Source of the DNA: Flavobacterium sp. CG_23.5
GTDB taxonomy: Bacteria; Bacteroidota; Bacteroidia; Flavobacteriales; Flavobacteriaceae
Length of the DNA: 64,000 nt
Assembly: GCF_017875765.1 (NCBI RefSeq)
Contig: NZ_JAGGNA010000001.1
Span: forward strand, 186,001-250,000
Direction: 5' to 3'
A program made the position numbers and the translations under genes. This document shows, piece after piece, positions 7,909 to 18,398 of the stretch. The notes below the pieces were generated by a model, which worked only from the letters and a program-made list of their open reading frames with translations, was not told the DNA's origin and did no database searches. Each line of letters starts with the position of its first letter. The stretch's first letter is position 1.

Positions 7909-10200
7909 TTAGAAAGGATATCCGATTGCTAAATTAAAAACTAAATTTTCTTTTCGCCAAGTACTGTTACCAAAACTTATTTGATCTAACACCCAACGTT
8001 GACCATCCGGTAAATAAGGTTTCCGAACAGGGAAGGCAAGGTCAGTTCGAAGGACTAAAAACGAAAAGTCAAAACGAAGTCCGGCTCCAGTTCCCACGGC
8101 TATTTCGTTGATGAATTTTTTAGAAAATTCAGCCCCAGGTTTTTCTGGATTATTGTTCAGTAGCCAAATGTTTCCTGCGTCCAAAAATAACGCTCCTTTA
8201 ACCAGACCATAAATTTTAGCTCTATATTCAGTGTTGAATTCCAATTTTAAATCTCCTGATTGGTCTGCTAAAAAGGAACTCGAAGTAGTTGAACCATCGT
8301 AACTACCGGGTCCGATAGAACGTGCTCTAAACGCTCTTAAACTATTGGTTCCACCGATGAAAAACTGTTTGATGAAAGGCATTTCAGTTGAATTGCCATA
8401 GGCAAAACCTGCACCAACAATAACTCTGCTAGCCAGTTGTGAATCTTCTCCTAATTTTAAATAATGTCTGAATTCGTTTTCAATTTTTATAAATTGACTA
8501 AACGGAACTCCAAACACCTTAATGGTATCTCCTTTTTTTGCATTAGCACCGGTCAGCAACCCGGCTATAGTTCCAGAAAGACCCAAAGTTCCTTTATAGT
8601 AAAAGGTGTTTTTCTTTCTTTTCTCCATGGTATTAGTAAAGGTGTACGAATAACTTGGACCAAAAATTAATTGCTTTTCGATTACTTTTTCAAGCGATGG
8701 ATTGGCAGCAATTTGATCTCGATACAAAGGAGTTACATTTTGCGGGCTGGCATATGTAATTTCGGTAATACTCAACAAGTGTTCTTTATGTTCATTTGCT
8801 TTCCATAAATAACCGTAAGATCCTTTGAATGTCTGCAAGGAATATAATTTGATTCTATTTTGAAATTCATAACCTAGAGTAGCTTTAGTTTTTGGAACAA
8901 AACCACCAGGCGTTTCAATTTTGAAAGGGGAAACAAATCTTGGCCAAACCAAATTAGCTTCGGTACCCATTCGGTAAACATTAAAGCCATTATTTTGTCC
9001 TGATACTTGTACTTCAACTCCACCAAAAGCAGAAATAGTAAGTAGTTCGGCTCCTCTAAAAGCGTTTCTGTTGCTCCAGTTCACATTCAATTCTGTTCCG
9101 GTATAATTAGCAGAATTGGTTTTTGCCAACACTTCCACCCGAATTGATTTTTTGGGTAAAGGAGTGAGATAATACAAAGCATCTAGATAATTTCCTAGCG
9201 TATCAGAGACCTTAAATTGATTTTTCACAAACTTGAAAGTTCCTAAATTGACCAATCGGTTCAGAGATAAATTGTGATTGGTACGGTTGTAAAAATCTCC
9301 TTTTTTAAAATACAACGCACGATCAAAAATTCTTGGTTTGAATAAATTTTCGCGATCTATGATAGTAAAATCATTGTATTTTGTGGTAAATCCTTCTTTT
9401 GATTTCAAAGTATCAGAAACAATAGAATAATTAGGATAGACAATAATATTATTTATCTTGAATTGTGTTTGAGACAATGAAGGCGCTTCATTTTTTACTT
9501 TTACAGTCAAATCTACTTGATGATCTGCAACGGTGCTGTCCACTTGAATTTTAAGATAATCCGGATTGAAATAAAAATATCCTTTTTCTTTTAGCTTAGC
9601 ATCAATACGAACTCTTTCTGCCTTTATTATATCAAGGTTGTATCCTTGATCTGTTTTTAGTAGGCTTCGATCGCTTATCGCGCGAATATTACTTGAAATT
9701 ACGGAGGAATCAGTTGGGAATTTAACTTCTCTAATTTTATACTGTTTTTTCGGGTTTACGGTATAATTTGCTTTAACTTTTTTACCGCTCCTTGTTGAAT
9801 CAGCTGTAGTTTTAGTATTGAAATAGCCATGATTTTCGCTAAAGTTTTGTAAAACACTTTTGTTGTATTCTAAATCAACTTGACTGTATAAGACGGGTGC
9901 TTCGCCAACTTTTGTTCGCAACCAGTAGCGCCATCCTTTTTCTTTTTTAGGTTTCCCTACTAAATTATAGATATATAATTTTGGTCTCAAACCAAGAATA
10001 GTGGAATTAGGTTTTGGTCTTACGATTTTTTGTAATTCAGTTTTTAAATATTTTCTTTCCTTTTTCGAAGTCTCATTTCCTTCCATTTTTACAGTTGCGC
10101 CAGTATATAGAAGTTCTCCTTCAGGTAAATATTTTGTATTGCTGCATGAAGTCACAAACAATGCTAAAAAAAGAAAATATAGTAAATGGTTCTTATTCAT
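7909..10200 (-). CDS. tamL: TamL: lipoprotein BamA/TamA-type outer-membrane assembly protein
   Basis: A 763-residue outer-membrane protein of the BamA/TamA (Omp85) superfamily, of the lipidated Bacteroidota form called TamL, which works with TamB in envelope biogenesis. It starts with a lipoprotein signal (LYFLFLALFVTSC, lipobox cysteine at 19). POTRA-like domains fill about residues 40-370. A C-terminal surface-antigen beta-barrel runs from about 420, with FIGGTNSLRAFRARSIGPGS as the barrel landmark and a terminal hydrophobic strand (LVFNLAIGYPF). The start overlaps the tamB stop by 8 bases, so the two are translationally coupled in the order tamB-tamL. The length fits the family. Confidence 0.92.
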   Translation of the reverse strand: MNKNHLLYFLFLALFVTSCSNTKYLPEGELLYTGATVKMEGNETSKKERKYLKTELQKIVRPKPNSTILGLRPKLYIYNLVGKPKKEKGWRYWLRTKVGEAPVLYSQVDLEYNKSVLQNFSENHGYFNTKTTADSTRSGKKVKANYTVNPKKQYKIREVKFPTDSSVISSNIRAISDRSLLKTDQGYNLDIIKAERVRIDAKLKEKGYFYFNPDYLKIQVDSTVADHQVDLTVKVKNEAPSLSQTQFKINNIIVYPNYSIVSDTLKSKEGFTTKYNDFTIIDRENLFKPRIFDRALYFKKGDFYNRTNHNLSLNRLVNLGTFKFVKNQFKVSDTLGNYLDALYYLTPLPKKSIRVEVLAKTNSANYTGTELNVNWSNRNAFRGAELLTISAFGGVEVQVSGQNNGFNVYRMGTEANLVWPRFVSPFKIETPGGFVPKTKATLGYEFQNRIKLYSLQTFKGSYGYLWKANEHKEHLLSITEITYASPQNVTPLYRDQIAANPSLEKVIEKQLIFGPSYSYTFTNTMEKRKKNTFYYKGTLGLSGTIAGLLTGANAKKGDTIKVFGVPFSQFIKIENEFRHYLKLGEDSQLASRVIVGAGFAYGNSTEMPFIKQFFIGGTNSLRAFRARSIGPGSYDGSTTSSSFLADQSGDLKLEFNTEYRAKIYGLVKGALFLDAGNIWLLNNNPEKPGAEFSKKFINEIAVGTGAGLRFDFSFLVLRTDLAFPVRKPYLPDGQRWVLDQISFGNSTWRKENLVFNLAIGYPF

Positions 10201-13200
10201 CAGATTTCTTTTTTGATACTTTTTTTATCTTGTTGTTTGTTTTTTGGCTTTTACTTTTGAGGAATAACTCTTTGAATTTATTATAATCCAATGTGATGAT
10301 AAAGGCAATTCCAGTCTCTACAACTTCTCCTTGAAGCGCAACTTGATATTTGTTTACACGGTAAGCTCTTACTTTATATCTTCCGTCTTTTGAAAGTTGG
10401 TAATCTAAGGAAACATCGCCGGCAATATTATTTGCATTTTGATTCAATTGCTGAGGTCCCTCTATTCCAAAGCTGCTTCCCACAGTAACTTTCAATCGGT
10501 CATTTAGTAATTTCTTGGAGATACCTACATTCAAGTCCGTTTTGTTTTCTCGCTGACCTGTAGTATAATCATCGGTAGTATTTAAATCAAAATTAAGTTC
10601 AACCCCGTTAATTAAATTTGCGGTAAGATTATTCAGTTGCTGCGATAAAATTTTACTCGCACTTGCTCTGGCGAGCGAAGAAACGTTTGTGCCCCCGGAT
10701 TCGCTTGCAAATGGATTTTCGCCGATGAAACGGTTTAACAACAGCAAAGCAAAAACCTGTTTGTTTAATTCATCAGGCTGTTGACTTAATTGCGTTAATT
10801 TTGCCTGCGTACTATTGATGATTTCAGTTGAAACACTGTTATTTCCTTCTGGTAAAATGATATCAAAATTAATAGTTGGTTTCATTATATCCCCTTTCAT
10901 TTTTAACTCTGTTTCAAAAGGTATTTTTTGTTTGTACGTGTTTCTAATTTCTGGGGTGATATCTCCTAATTGATCACTTATCAAATCGATTGGTGCTGCT
11001 TCCGTTTTATAAACAGCAGTAATATTGATATCCGCTGTTGTTGGTTCGCCGGTCCAAAGAATATAACTTCCTTTTTTGATGTCAAATTTTCTTTTAATCG
11101 CACTGAAATTCATTTCATAACTACCTTCGGATAATTCATATCTTCCAGTTAAGCTAGTTTTTCCAGAAGGATCAATACCGCCGTTCAGTTGGGCTTCTCC
11201 TTTTAATTTTAAAAAATCACCGTTTGCTTTATCAATAACCAATGATAATTCAGCGTCTTTATCAATTTCAATGTTTACTGAAGCATTAAAACCTTTTAAA
11301 TCCGAATTACTGCTAATTTCAGTAAGCGCAACATTTTCGATTAATTGCGGGTGGTCTTGGTCAATAAATTCAACAATTCCTTCTCTATCTGCAATTGAAG
11401 GATCAGATTGTGGTAAAACAACGGTAAATTTAGTATCCTTATTCACTTTGATATTACCGTCGATATCCGGGTTATTAAAATCGCCTTTTATGCGCAAGTG
11501 GTTGTCTAAGTATAATTCTCCGTAGTACAAATCGTTATCTTTAGCTTTTGAATTTACGGCCTTGAAATTATCAGCGTCAACTGTTAGATTGAATCCTAAA
11601 TTGCTAAATTCATGACTGTCAATTGTTCCGTTGATCGTTAAATCATTATCTTTTTCGTCTTTTATAATGAACTTATTGAAAGTAATAGCATTATTCGTAA
11701 ATGAGATTTTATCATTAATAGATTTGAATTTTGCATTCAGTTCTGTTGCTTTGAAACCCACGTCATTAAATTGTAAATCACCAATCACATTGGGTTGGGA
11801 TGTGTTTCCGGTTATTTTAAAATTACCTGTCAAAAATCCGGTGCTTTCACTTAAATGATTCATCGTAAATCCTTGAATACTCTTCATGTTGAGTTTTTCA
11901 ATGGCAAGATTCATATCAAAACTACTGTCGCCTGTTTTATAATTTCCGTCTAAATTGACTTGATTTCCTTGGCCGGTAATTGAAATAATAGCGTCATATC
12001 TATTGGCGATGGCATTATTTACTTTTATGCTAATGGTTCCAACAGTATCTTTTTTGAAGGTAAAATTCTCGATTATCAAATCGGAAGTAAAAAGGGGAGT
12101 CGTGCTTACATTTTTCAGTAAAGCGTTTCCATTGATTTTTCCGCTCATTTGCAAATCGCTTTTTTCGACTATACTGGTAATGGTTTCAAGATCGAAGTCT
12201 TTGAAATCAATTGCTATGGGAGCATTTTGTCTTTCGGATTGGGATTGAATTTTAATGTTATTCCCTCCTTTGTCCAAATCGAAATTATTGATGTAGACCC
12301 CGTTTTTACCAAAACGAATTAAATTATCGGGTACGATTTTCCAAGATTCATAATTGAGTAATAAATTATTAGAATCCAAATTGATTTCGTTGTTTCCGTT
12401 GATGGCTTTAAGAGTTCCAGCAATTAAGTAGCGTTCTTTGTCCTTTAGGTCTTTTAACTGAATCGTATAATTGGCAATGTTGTTTTGGACTTTACCGGTA
12501 ATACTTGTAAACGGCAACTGAATTTGTTTATTTATGACGTCGTCTACAACTAAACTATAAACCAGTGCCTTGTCTTGGGTATCTATCTTCAAAACTCCGT
12601 TAGTGATTCTATTTTCACCGTAAATTAATTTTGGAATTGTACCATTCAAAACAATAGAATCATTAACAGAATTGTACCTTCCGCTTAGGTTAATGGGTTC
12701 TAAGCTTTTTATTTCTGGAACTAATTTTAGTAAAATGGGGCTGTCTTTTATAGCGATTTTAAAAGCTAATTGTTGTTTTTCACTTACTGCTTTTCTTTTA
12801 TAAGATGCAGTATTATAGTAATTGGCAATAGAATTAGATAATGCAGTTGCTATTTTTGTTAGCTTGTATTTTCCATCGACTTCTGCATCTAAAAAAGGTG
12901 ATTTTAGTTTTAAAGTGTTTTTTAGTGAACTGGACGTTGCCACTACATTAATGGAATCAATAACAAATTGTTCTTTTCCATTGGCAATGGTTATCGTATT
13001 GGCACTTATGGTTCCATTGAGATAATCTAAATTGGCAGATTGAATATCGGCATCTACAACTCCTCTAATTTTCATTGGTCCGGCATGCAGATTTAGTTTT
13101 TCTAAATCGGCGATATCAACATTCAGTTTAAGTTTTCCTGAAGGATATTTGTCTCTAAAACTTCCGCTGCTTACTAAATCAAAAGTTAGATTTGGATCTT

Positions 13201-15193
13201 GAGCATTTGCTTTAACATTAAAATTTCCGTTTCGAATATTCCCTTTTACATTTAGATTTCGATAGGTATATTTATTGTAATAGGCTTTTTTAATGGTTCC
13301 GTTCAAAGAGGCAGTCGCCGTTTTTAAATTAGAACCACTTCCTTTTATGTTAGCTTTTAAAGTGACTTTACCAATTGAATCGTTTTTGATAAATTTCCCA
13401 AGATCAAAATTAGTCAGTTCCATTTTGGCATCATATCGATCCAGATTTTTTATTCTTCGATCGTATGTACCATTAATTTTTGCATTTCCAAAACTGCTTA
13501 CCAAATTCAAATTGGTAGTAAAATTATCTATTGTCCCTTTGAAAGTTCCTACAGCACTGAACTTTGAAGGCAGTTGAATCGAATTTGGAATCGTTCCCGG
13601 AGGTAAAATTCCATTAAGATCTTTAGCACCGGATTGCAAATTCTTAATATTAAAATCATAATATGCTTTGTTAGCATCCGGTAAACCTATAATTCTTCCG
13701 CTGGTAACCACTTTAGTAGTTCCAATACCACTAATTTCAATGTCTGGAAATGCAAAATTCTTTAATTTTCCCGAAACTTTCCCATTTACCTGTAGTATCG
13801 CATTGGGATTGCTCATAAAAGGATTTGTTTTTACTAAAATTGGAGCAAAAAGCAAAATATCTTTGATTCCCAATTTACTTTTTTTCAAGTTAGCTGTAAT
13901 ACCTAATTCTCCTGGATTTTTAGCTAAAGATCCAATTGAAGGATAACCGATGAGAATTTCATCTTTCAACTCTGTTTGAGGGGTTTTTAAATATAATTTC
14001 TTGAAGAAAGCATTCTTTTTACCATAGAAAAAGTCAGCAGTAAACGATTGAATGTTTAAACCACTTTTGTCTTTAAAAGTTAACGAATTTACCGCTCCGG
14101 AGATATTTTCCGGATTGTAATATAAAGCATCGACTTGTAAGTTTAATTGAGTAAAATCTAAATGGTTGTAATCTATACCTTCGTTTATTCTGTTAATATT
14201 ATTATTGTCATAACGGAAATTTACTCGTTTAAATTCGGTTTTAGTTACTTTTACTTCCCAGTTATTTGGGTCGCCTTTTGCTTCTTTTCTTGAATTTTCT
14301 GAATCGAGTTTGCCAAAAGCTAATTCGCCTTCAGCACCTGTCAAATCAATGCTGTCAAATAATAATAATTGGTTATTAAGATCAATTTTATTAATTTTAG
14401 CTAAAAGTTTTTTCAAATAAAAGTTAGTGGATAATTTGGTTTCGTCACTTTGGTAATCAAAATCAATTTTAGCCAAATCAATTTCTCCCAGTTTTAATTT
14501 TAAGATGGATTCTGGAGCATTTTGTACAGCAGCAACTTTGGTTTTATTGGATATTTGAACCAACCCTTGCCTTAATTTAAAACGTAAGCCATTAATTTTA
14601 GCTTTTGGGATTTCAAAAATCATCTGATCTAAATCAAATGTTTTTACTGTTGTTTCAAAATGATTTAAATTGGCATTTAAATCGTTTTTTGTAACGGCAT
14701 CATTATAATTGAATTTTATTCGGTCCAATTTAATTTTCTCTACAGAAAATTGCATCGGAGGAGAATCGCTTTTTTGTTTTTCTGGCGAAGCAAAAGCCTT
14801 GAAGATATATTCGAAATTAAAAACTGCTTTTGAATCTCTATTTAAATTGGCAGTAATTCCCTCCAATTCCAAGGAGTTGATTTCAATTTTGTTGTTTATC
14901 AATTGCAGCAAACTGATATCAGCCGATAATTTTTCTCCGGCTAAAAGCGTGTCCTTTTTTTGATCCTGAAAATAAACACCTTCTAGAATTACTTTTTCGG
15001 GTAATCCAATTTTTAATCTGGCAATGGAAACTTTAGTTTTAATTTTTCCTTCCAGATACGTTACCGCTTTTTCTTTGGCAAAATTTTGAACAGAGGGAAT
15101 TTGAAAAATTGCTATTATCAATAGAAACAATAGTACGATTGTTCCTAAAGTCCAAAGGAAAATTTTTAAACCTTTCTTTAAATAGTTTTTCAA
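10193..15193 (-). CDS. tamB: TamB-like translocation/assembly module protein (DUF490)
   Basis: A very large envelope protein (about 1666 residues from the proposed start) of the TamB/AsmA-like group, thought to bridge inner and outer membranes and to partner TamA/TamL. An N-terminal transmembrane helix (WTLGTIVLLFLLIIAIFQIP) is followed by long beta-rich repeats. The C-terminal DUF490 region includes SEGSYEMNFSAIKRKFDIKKG and the closing domain with LLLNRFIGENPF. The longest frame begins with TTG at 15292, but a promoter-like element lies at 15273-15282, inside that stretch. The TTG at 15193, giving MKNYLKKGLKIFLW, is therefore preferred. The 3' end overlaps tamL. Function is by family. Confidence 0.88.
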   Translation of the reverse strand: MKNYLKKGLKIFLWTLGTIVLLFLLIIAIFQIPSVQNFAKEKAVTYLEGKIKTKVSIARLKIGLPEKVILEGVYFQDQKKDTLLAGEKLSADISLLQLINNKIEINSLELEGITANLNRDSKAVFNFEYIFKAFASPEKQKSDSPPMQFSVEKIKLDRIKFNYNDAVTKNDLNANLNHFETTVKTFDLDQMIFEIPKAKINGLRFKLRQGLVQISNKTKVAAVQNAPESILKLKLGEIDLAKIDFDYQSDETKLSTNFYLKKLLAKINKIDLNNQLLLFDSIDLTGAEGELAFGKLDSENSRKEAKGDPNNWEVKVTKTEFKRVNFRYDNNNINRINEGIDYNHLDFTQLNLQVDALYYNPENISGAVNSLTFKDKSGLNIQSFTADFFYGKKNAFFKKLYLKTPQTELKDEILIGYPSIGSLAKNPGELGITANLKKSKLGIKDILLFAPILVKTNPFMSNPNAILQVNGKVSGKLKNFAFPDIEISGIGTTKVVTSGRIIGLPDANKAYYDFNIKNLQSGAKDLNGILPPGTIPNSIQLPSKFSAVGTFKGTIDNFTTNLNLVSSFGNAKINGTYDRRIKNLDRYDAKMELTNFDLGKFIKNDSIGKVTLKANIKGSGSNLKTATASLNGTIKKAYYNKYTYRNLNVKGNIRNGNFNVKANAQDPNLTFDLVSSGSFRDKYPSGKLKLNVDIADLEKLNLHAGPMKIRGVVDADIQSANLDYLNGTISANTITIANGKEQFVIDSINVVATSSSLKNTLKLKSPFLDAEVDGKYKLTKIATALSNSIANYYNTASYKRKAVSEKQQLAFKIAIKDSPILLKLVPEIKSLEPINLSGRYNSVNDSIVLNGTIPKLIYGENRITNGVLKIDTQDKALVYSLVVDDVINKQIQLPFTSITGKVQNNIANYTIQLKDLKDKERYLIAGTLKAINGNNEINLDSNNLLLNYESWKIVPDNLIRFGKNGVYINNFDLDKGGNNIKIQSQSERQNAPIAIDFKDFDLETITSIVEKSDLQMSGKINGNALLKNVSTTPLFTSDLIIENFTFKKDTVGTISIKVNNAIANRYDAIISITGQGNQVNLDGNYKTGDSSFDMNLAIEKLNMKSIQGFTMNHLSESTGFLTGNFKITGNTSQPNVIGDLQFNDVGFKATELNAKFKSINDKISFTNNAITFNKFIIKDEKDNDLTINGTIDSHEFSNLGFNLTVDADNFKAVNSKAKDNDLYYGELYLDNHLRIKGDFNNPDIDGNIKVNKDTKFTVVLPQSDPSIADREGIVEFIDQDHPQLIENVALTEISSNSDLKGFNASVNIEIDKDAELSLVIDKANGDFLKLKGEAQLNGGIDPSGKTSLTGRYELSEGSYEMNFSAIKRKFDIKKGSYILWTGEPTTADINITAVYKTEAAPIDLISDQLGDITPEIRNTYKQKIPFETELKMKGDIMKPTINFDIILPEGNNSVSTEIINSTQAKLTQLSQQPDELNKQVFALLLLNRFIGENPFASESGGTNVSSLARASASKILSQQLNNLTANLINGVELNFDLNTTDDYTTGQRENKTDLNVGISKKLLNDRLKVTVGSSFGIEGPQQLNQNANNIAGDVSLDYQLSKDGRYKVRAYRVNKYQVALQGEVVETGIAFIITLDYNKFKELFLKSKSQKTNNKIKKVSKKKSDE

Positions 15194-15272
15194 ATGAAGT
15201 GTTTTTTTTAATGTTTTAAAAATAACCAATTTCAACCAGATTAACAATTTTAGTCGAAAATGGAATAATCTA

Positions 15273-15282
15273 CAAAGATGTA
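15273..15282 (-). promoter_or_regulatory. Candidate promoter -7 element for tamB-tamL
   Basis: On the minus strand the sequence reads TACATCTTTG, a loose match to the Bacteroidota -7 element TAnnTTTG. It lies about 80 bases before the proposed TTG start. No matching -33 TTG is clear. Confidence 0.35.
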
Positions 15283-15424
15283 AATTTCGCAACGAAAAAT
15301 CGTATAAAAGTCGTTTTTAAAGTTGTAAAATTTTTGGATAAAATAGGCTCAAAGTTTTATGTATTTTACTTGTAAGGCTTAGGTATTTTAAAAAACGGCT
15401 AAAAATCAATCACTTTCACTTCTT

Positions 15425-17107
15425 TTAGGTTTTATATTTTGGAATCTCATTAAAAAATTCAGCTTGTTTTTCGTCCAATACCATTTCTTTTACAGCCATT
15501 AGCATCGCTTTATTGGAGGTGAAAAGTTCCCGATTAAAGTTGATTATGGTGGTGATATCTAAATTTTCAATTGAAGCTTGTTGCGCCTCGGTATAAAAAT
15601 TATTCAAGGCAGAACTGTAGTTATTCTGGATACTGTCAAAAAGGGATTGGAGTTCTTCAAAACTCACTTTGTTTTCTTGCAAAAGCAAGGTATTCAAATG
15701 AAAATACAGGTTTTCTGTTTCTTTTTTATGATGTATAAAAAAATTGTATTTAATATCTTTTGAGGAATGGCTGAGATTTGAGATATTAGAACCTATGTCC
15801 TTGATACTTTTTACCGAATGCATAGAGCTCCGTCCTGCTGAAATCAATTGATTGAGTTCTCCCTGGTGCTCATTTTGTATTTTAGATCGCAATTTTAAAT
15901 AAAAAGCCTGTATTTCACCCTGCAATTGTTTCAGGAATTCATATTTTTCTTCTTTAGTTTTCGAAAAGAAATTTTTATCCTTATTGATGATTTTATATTC
16001 AGAGTGGGCTTGAAGCGAGGAAGTATCGGTCTTAAATAACTCCAGATTAAAAATCATTGAATTATAAATAAAATATTTGGTTTCTCGTCGAAATAAATCC
16101 AAGGCTGTTTCTGGTTCATTGATAGACGCGTGTCCTATAAAGGCAGCTGTGGAACCATCTGAATCTTTAAAAAACCGTTCTAAAAATTTTGTAAATAAAT
16201 CGAGAAAAGGAAGAAAAAGAACAATAGCAAGTAAATTAATAAGACTGGAAAAAGTAACCAATCCTATAAGGGAATCCTTTATGTTGAAAACATCAGTAAT
16301 CAATAACAGAATAGGTTTTAGGAATAGGAACGCAATTACAGTTAGGACGATGTTGAAAAGAATATTACCAAGCGCCACTCGCTTTTTCGAGACATTGCCA
16401 CCTATTGCGCCAAGTAGTATTTTAATTGTAGTACCTGTTTCTGAGCCTAGAACAATGGCTGCTGCCATAGGAAAATCAATTGCCCCTGCATGAAGTGCAC
16501 TAAGTGTAAGAGCCATTGTTACAGAGCTGGATTGAACCACCATAGTAATGAGAAACCCCATGAATAGAAACACAATAGAAGGCATGGCTGCATATTCCGA
16601 AAAATTAAAGTTTTGCACCTGCGTTTCCATGGCAGTTTTCATAAAGGAAAGCCCAATGAATAAGAGTCCGAATCCTAAAAGAAAATAAGAGATATATTCA
16701 ATTGTCTTGCGACTCCTGAAAAGTATTAGTAGAAAACCGCCCAAGCACACGGCAGGATAGGCAATTATTTCAATATTTGTTTTAAAACCAAGCGTAGCGA
16801 CCAGCCAACTATCGAGTGTGGTGCCCAGATTAGCGCCTAGAATTATTGTCAAGGCATTCTTCATCGTAAACACGCCTGCCCCTACAAATGCTAAAACCAT
16901 CAAAGAAACCATAGAACTGCTCTGAAGAACTGCAGTTACGACTGCGCCACCAGTTATGGCACCTATATTATTTTTTGTAATGCGCTGCAAAAAAAGTTTA
17001 AATGTTCGACCGGAAAGATTTTTTAATGCTTCCTCAATCAGGTACATTGCAAATAGGAACAATCCTATTCCCGCGGCTAGTTTAAAAATCGAGTTAAGTG
17101 TTTCCAT
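15425..17107 (-). CDS. Na+/phosphate symporter family protein with PhoU-like tail
   Basis: A 560-residue inner-membrane transporter of the Na/Pi cotransporter family (NptA/PNaS). The first about 320 residues hold two inverted halves of hydrophobic helices, each with the family's QSSS motif (VLQSSSMVSLMVLAF near residue 62 and VVQSSSVTMALTLSAL near 190). The remaining about 240 residues are hydrophilic and helical, like the PhoU-type cytoplasmic domain common in this family. It imports phosphate with sodium, or perhaps another anion; the sequence does not settle this. A minus-strand TATCTTTA at 17124-17131 could be its promoter. It appears to be a single-gene unit. Confidence 0.93.
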   Translation of the reverse strand: METLNSIFKLAAGIGLFLFAMYLIEEALKNLSGRTFKLFLQRITKNNIGAITGGAVVTAVLQSSSMVSLMVLAFVGAGVFTMKNALTIILGANLGTTLDSWLVATLGFKTNIEIIAYPAVCLGGFLLILFRSRKTIEYISYFLLGFGLLFIGLSFMKTAMETQVQNFNFSEYAAMPSIVFLFMGFLITMVVQSSSVTMALTLSALHAGAIDFPMAAAIVLGSETGTTIKILLGAIGGNVSKKRVALGNILFNIVLTVIAFLFLKPILLLITDVFNIKDSLIGLVTFSSLINLLAIVLFLPFLDLFTKFLERFFKDSDGSTAAFIGHASINEPETALDLFRRETKYFIYNSMIFNLELFKTDTSSLQAHSEYKIINKDKNFFSKTKEEKYEFLKQLQGEIQAFYLKLRSKIQNEHQGELNQLISAGRSSMHSVKSIKDIGSNISNLSHSSKDIKYNFFIHHKKETENLYFHLNTLLLQENKVSFEELQSLFDSIQNNYSSALNNFYTEAQQASIENLDITTIINFNRELFTSNKAMLMAVKEMVLDEKQAEFFNEIPKYKT

Positions 17108-17714
17108 AGACTTATTTAACTTTTAAAGATAACTAATTTAATTTTATAATTGTACTAGAACTATTACCGATCTATAACCTCAAGTTTTAAATAAAATGTG
17201 TTACAAATCAGTTTTGTTTATTAAACTGTTCGTCATTTTATTTCAAACGGGAAGCCAGAGGAATCAATATCTTAATAAAATTTTTAATTAATGCCATGAT
17301 GACCCGTATAACCGGAGGATTAAATGGGATTATTTTTGCAATTAGCGCTACCAAACTGGTTACTTAGTTTATAATTGGCCCAGTTCAATCGCACTATGTC
17401 CTATACTTCTTTCGTTTTTAATTTGTTATGTTAGTGACGTATTTTTTAGCTATTATCATGCGTTGAAAGCATCAAGGTTAAATTCTATTGAGGTGTTGCG
17501 GTAAGATTAAAAATTTAAATATTATGGTTCTGTTTTGAAAACCTAAATTTCAAAAAAAAATCTTATTAATTAATTGCAATACAGATTGATATATAAATAT
17601 TTTTTCTTTTTTAATCAGAAAATAATTTATAAATGTAAATTTTTTAAACAGAAAAATGCTACCTTTATGTTTGATTTACTAAAATAGTTGTTCAACAATT
17701 TAAATTATTTAATT
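17108..17714. other. 607-base spacer without recognised gene
   Basis: AT-rich DNA between the Na/Pi symporter and the GlsB gene. Its left end holds the symporter promoter candidate (17124-17131). Its right end holds TACCTTTA (17660-17667), a possible -7 element for the GlsB gene. The middle (about 17230-17470) has higher GC and looks like decayed coding DNA, with short hydrophobic frames broken by stops. I could not identify a parent gene. Confidence 0.4.
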
Positions 17715-17990
17715 ATGTCAACAGAAAATTTTTTAGTTTGGTTACTTTTAGGAGTAGTCGCAGGATGGTTAGCAGGTCAAATTATGAAGGGTAGTGGCTT
17801 TGGCCTTATCGGAAACATAATTGTAGGTATCGTAGGTAGTTTTTTGGGCGGATGGCTAGGCACAAGACTTGGAATTGCAGGTACTGAAACTGGTGGTTTT
17901 AATTTAGCCAGTATAGTAACCGCGGTCTTAGGTGCTGTTGTCCTGTTGTTTATTGTAGGATTGTTAAATCGAGGAAGATCAAATTTGTAG
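17715..17990 (+). CDS. GlsB/YeaQ/YmgE-family stress-response membrane protein
   Basis: A 91-residue inner-membrane protein with three hydrophobic segments rich in glycine: FLVWLLLGVVAGWLAGQIMK, GLIGNIIVGIVGSFLGGWLG and SIVTAVLGAVVLLFIVGLL. This is the transglycosylase-associated (Tag-like) family that includes GlsB and YeaQ. Members are induced under general or envelope stress, but their biochemical role is unclear. The ATG at 17715 (MSTENFLVW) is chosen over an in-frame start at 17688, which only adds a short hydrophilic leader. It stands alone, followed by a strong terminator. Confidence 0.9.
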   Translation: MSTENFLVWLLLGVVAGWLAGQIMKGSGFGLIGNIIVGIVGSFLGGWLGTRLGIAGTETGGFNLASIVTAVLGAVVLLFIVGLLNRGRSNL

Positions 17991-18011
17991 CAAAAAAACT
18001 ATTTAATGCAT

Positions 18012-18049
18012 AAAAAAAGTCAATAGCGTAATTTCTATTGACTTTTTTT
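18012..18049. terminator. Intrinsic terminator, probably bidirectional
   Basis: AAAAAGTCAATAG pairs with CTATTGACTTTTT around a 6-base loop, with A and T runs on both sides. It lies between the convergent GlsB gene and the minus-strand lipoprotein gene and can serve both. Confidence 0.85.
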
Positions 18050-18079
18050 ATTCTTGATGTACAATTTTTTAGTTTTTCG

Positions 18080-18394
18080 TTACTTCAGCACTCGCACTGT
18101 CATATGATTAACGCCTGAAATTTTAAAAACATCCCCTTTCACTTGTATAGTTTCTCCAGTTGAAACCTGTCTATATTGTGTTGGTTCAAATAAATTGGCG
18201 CGACTGATAGTCGCTAGATAAATTGAATTGTCGGTTGTTGCTAATTTCGCGGTATACCCGTCTTTGCCCACTACGATTTCCTGCACTTTACCAGTGGTGA
18301 ATTCAGTGGTGTTTGCGTTTATCAACGGACTGCAACTTACAGCCAGTGCGATTACAATCAGTAAGCAGCTGGCAATTTTAAATAATTGTTTCAT
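18080..18394 (-). CDS. Small lipoprotein of unknown function (104 aa)
   Basis: A 104-residue protein with a lipoprotein signal (LLIVIALAVSC, lipobox cysteine at 21), so it is probably anchored in a membrane facing the periplasm. The mature part is short and beta-prone (VQEIVVGKDGYTAKLAT, ETIQVKGDVFKISGVNHMTV), reminiscent of small OB- or SH3-like domains. I recognise no family. Its start is four bases after the stop of the thioesterase gene, so both are probably on one transcript, though that need not mean a shared task. Confidence 0.72.
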   Translation of the reverse strand: MKQLFKIASCLLIVIALAVSCSPLINANTTEFTTGKVQEIVVGKDGYTAKLATTDNSIYLATISRANLFEPTQYRQVSTGETIQVKGDVFKISGVNHMTVRVLK

Positions 18395-18398
18395 AAAT

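Noticed and set aside
11271..14963. Several plus-strand frames of 67-94 codons opposite tamB
   Set aside because: All are antisense shadows of the long, repetitive TamB coding region.
16077..16493. Plus-strand frame of 138 codons opposite the Na/Pi symporter gene
   Set aside because: It is the complement of conserved transporter helices; its composition (Arg/Ser/Ile-rich) does not look like a protein.
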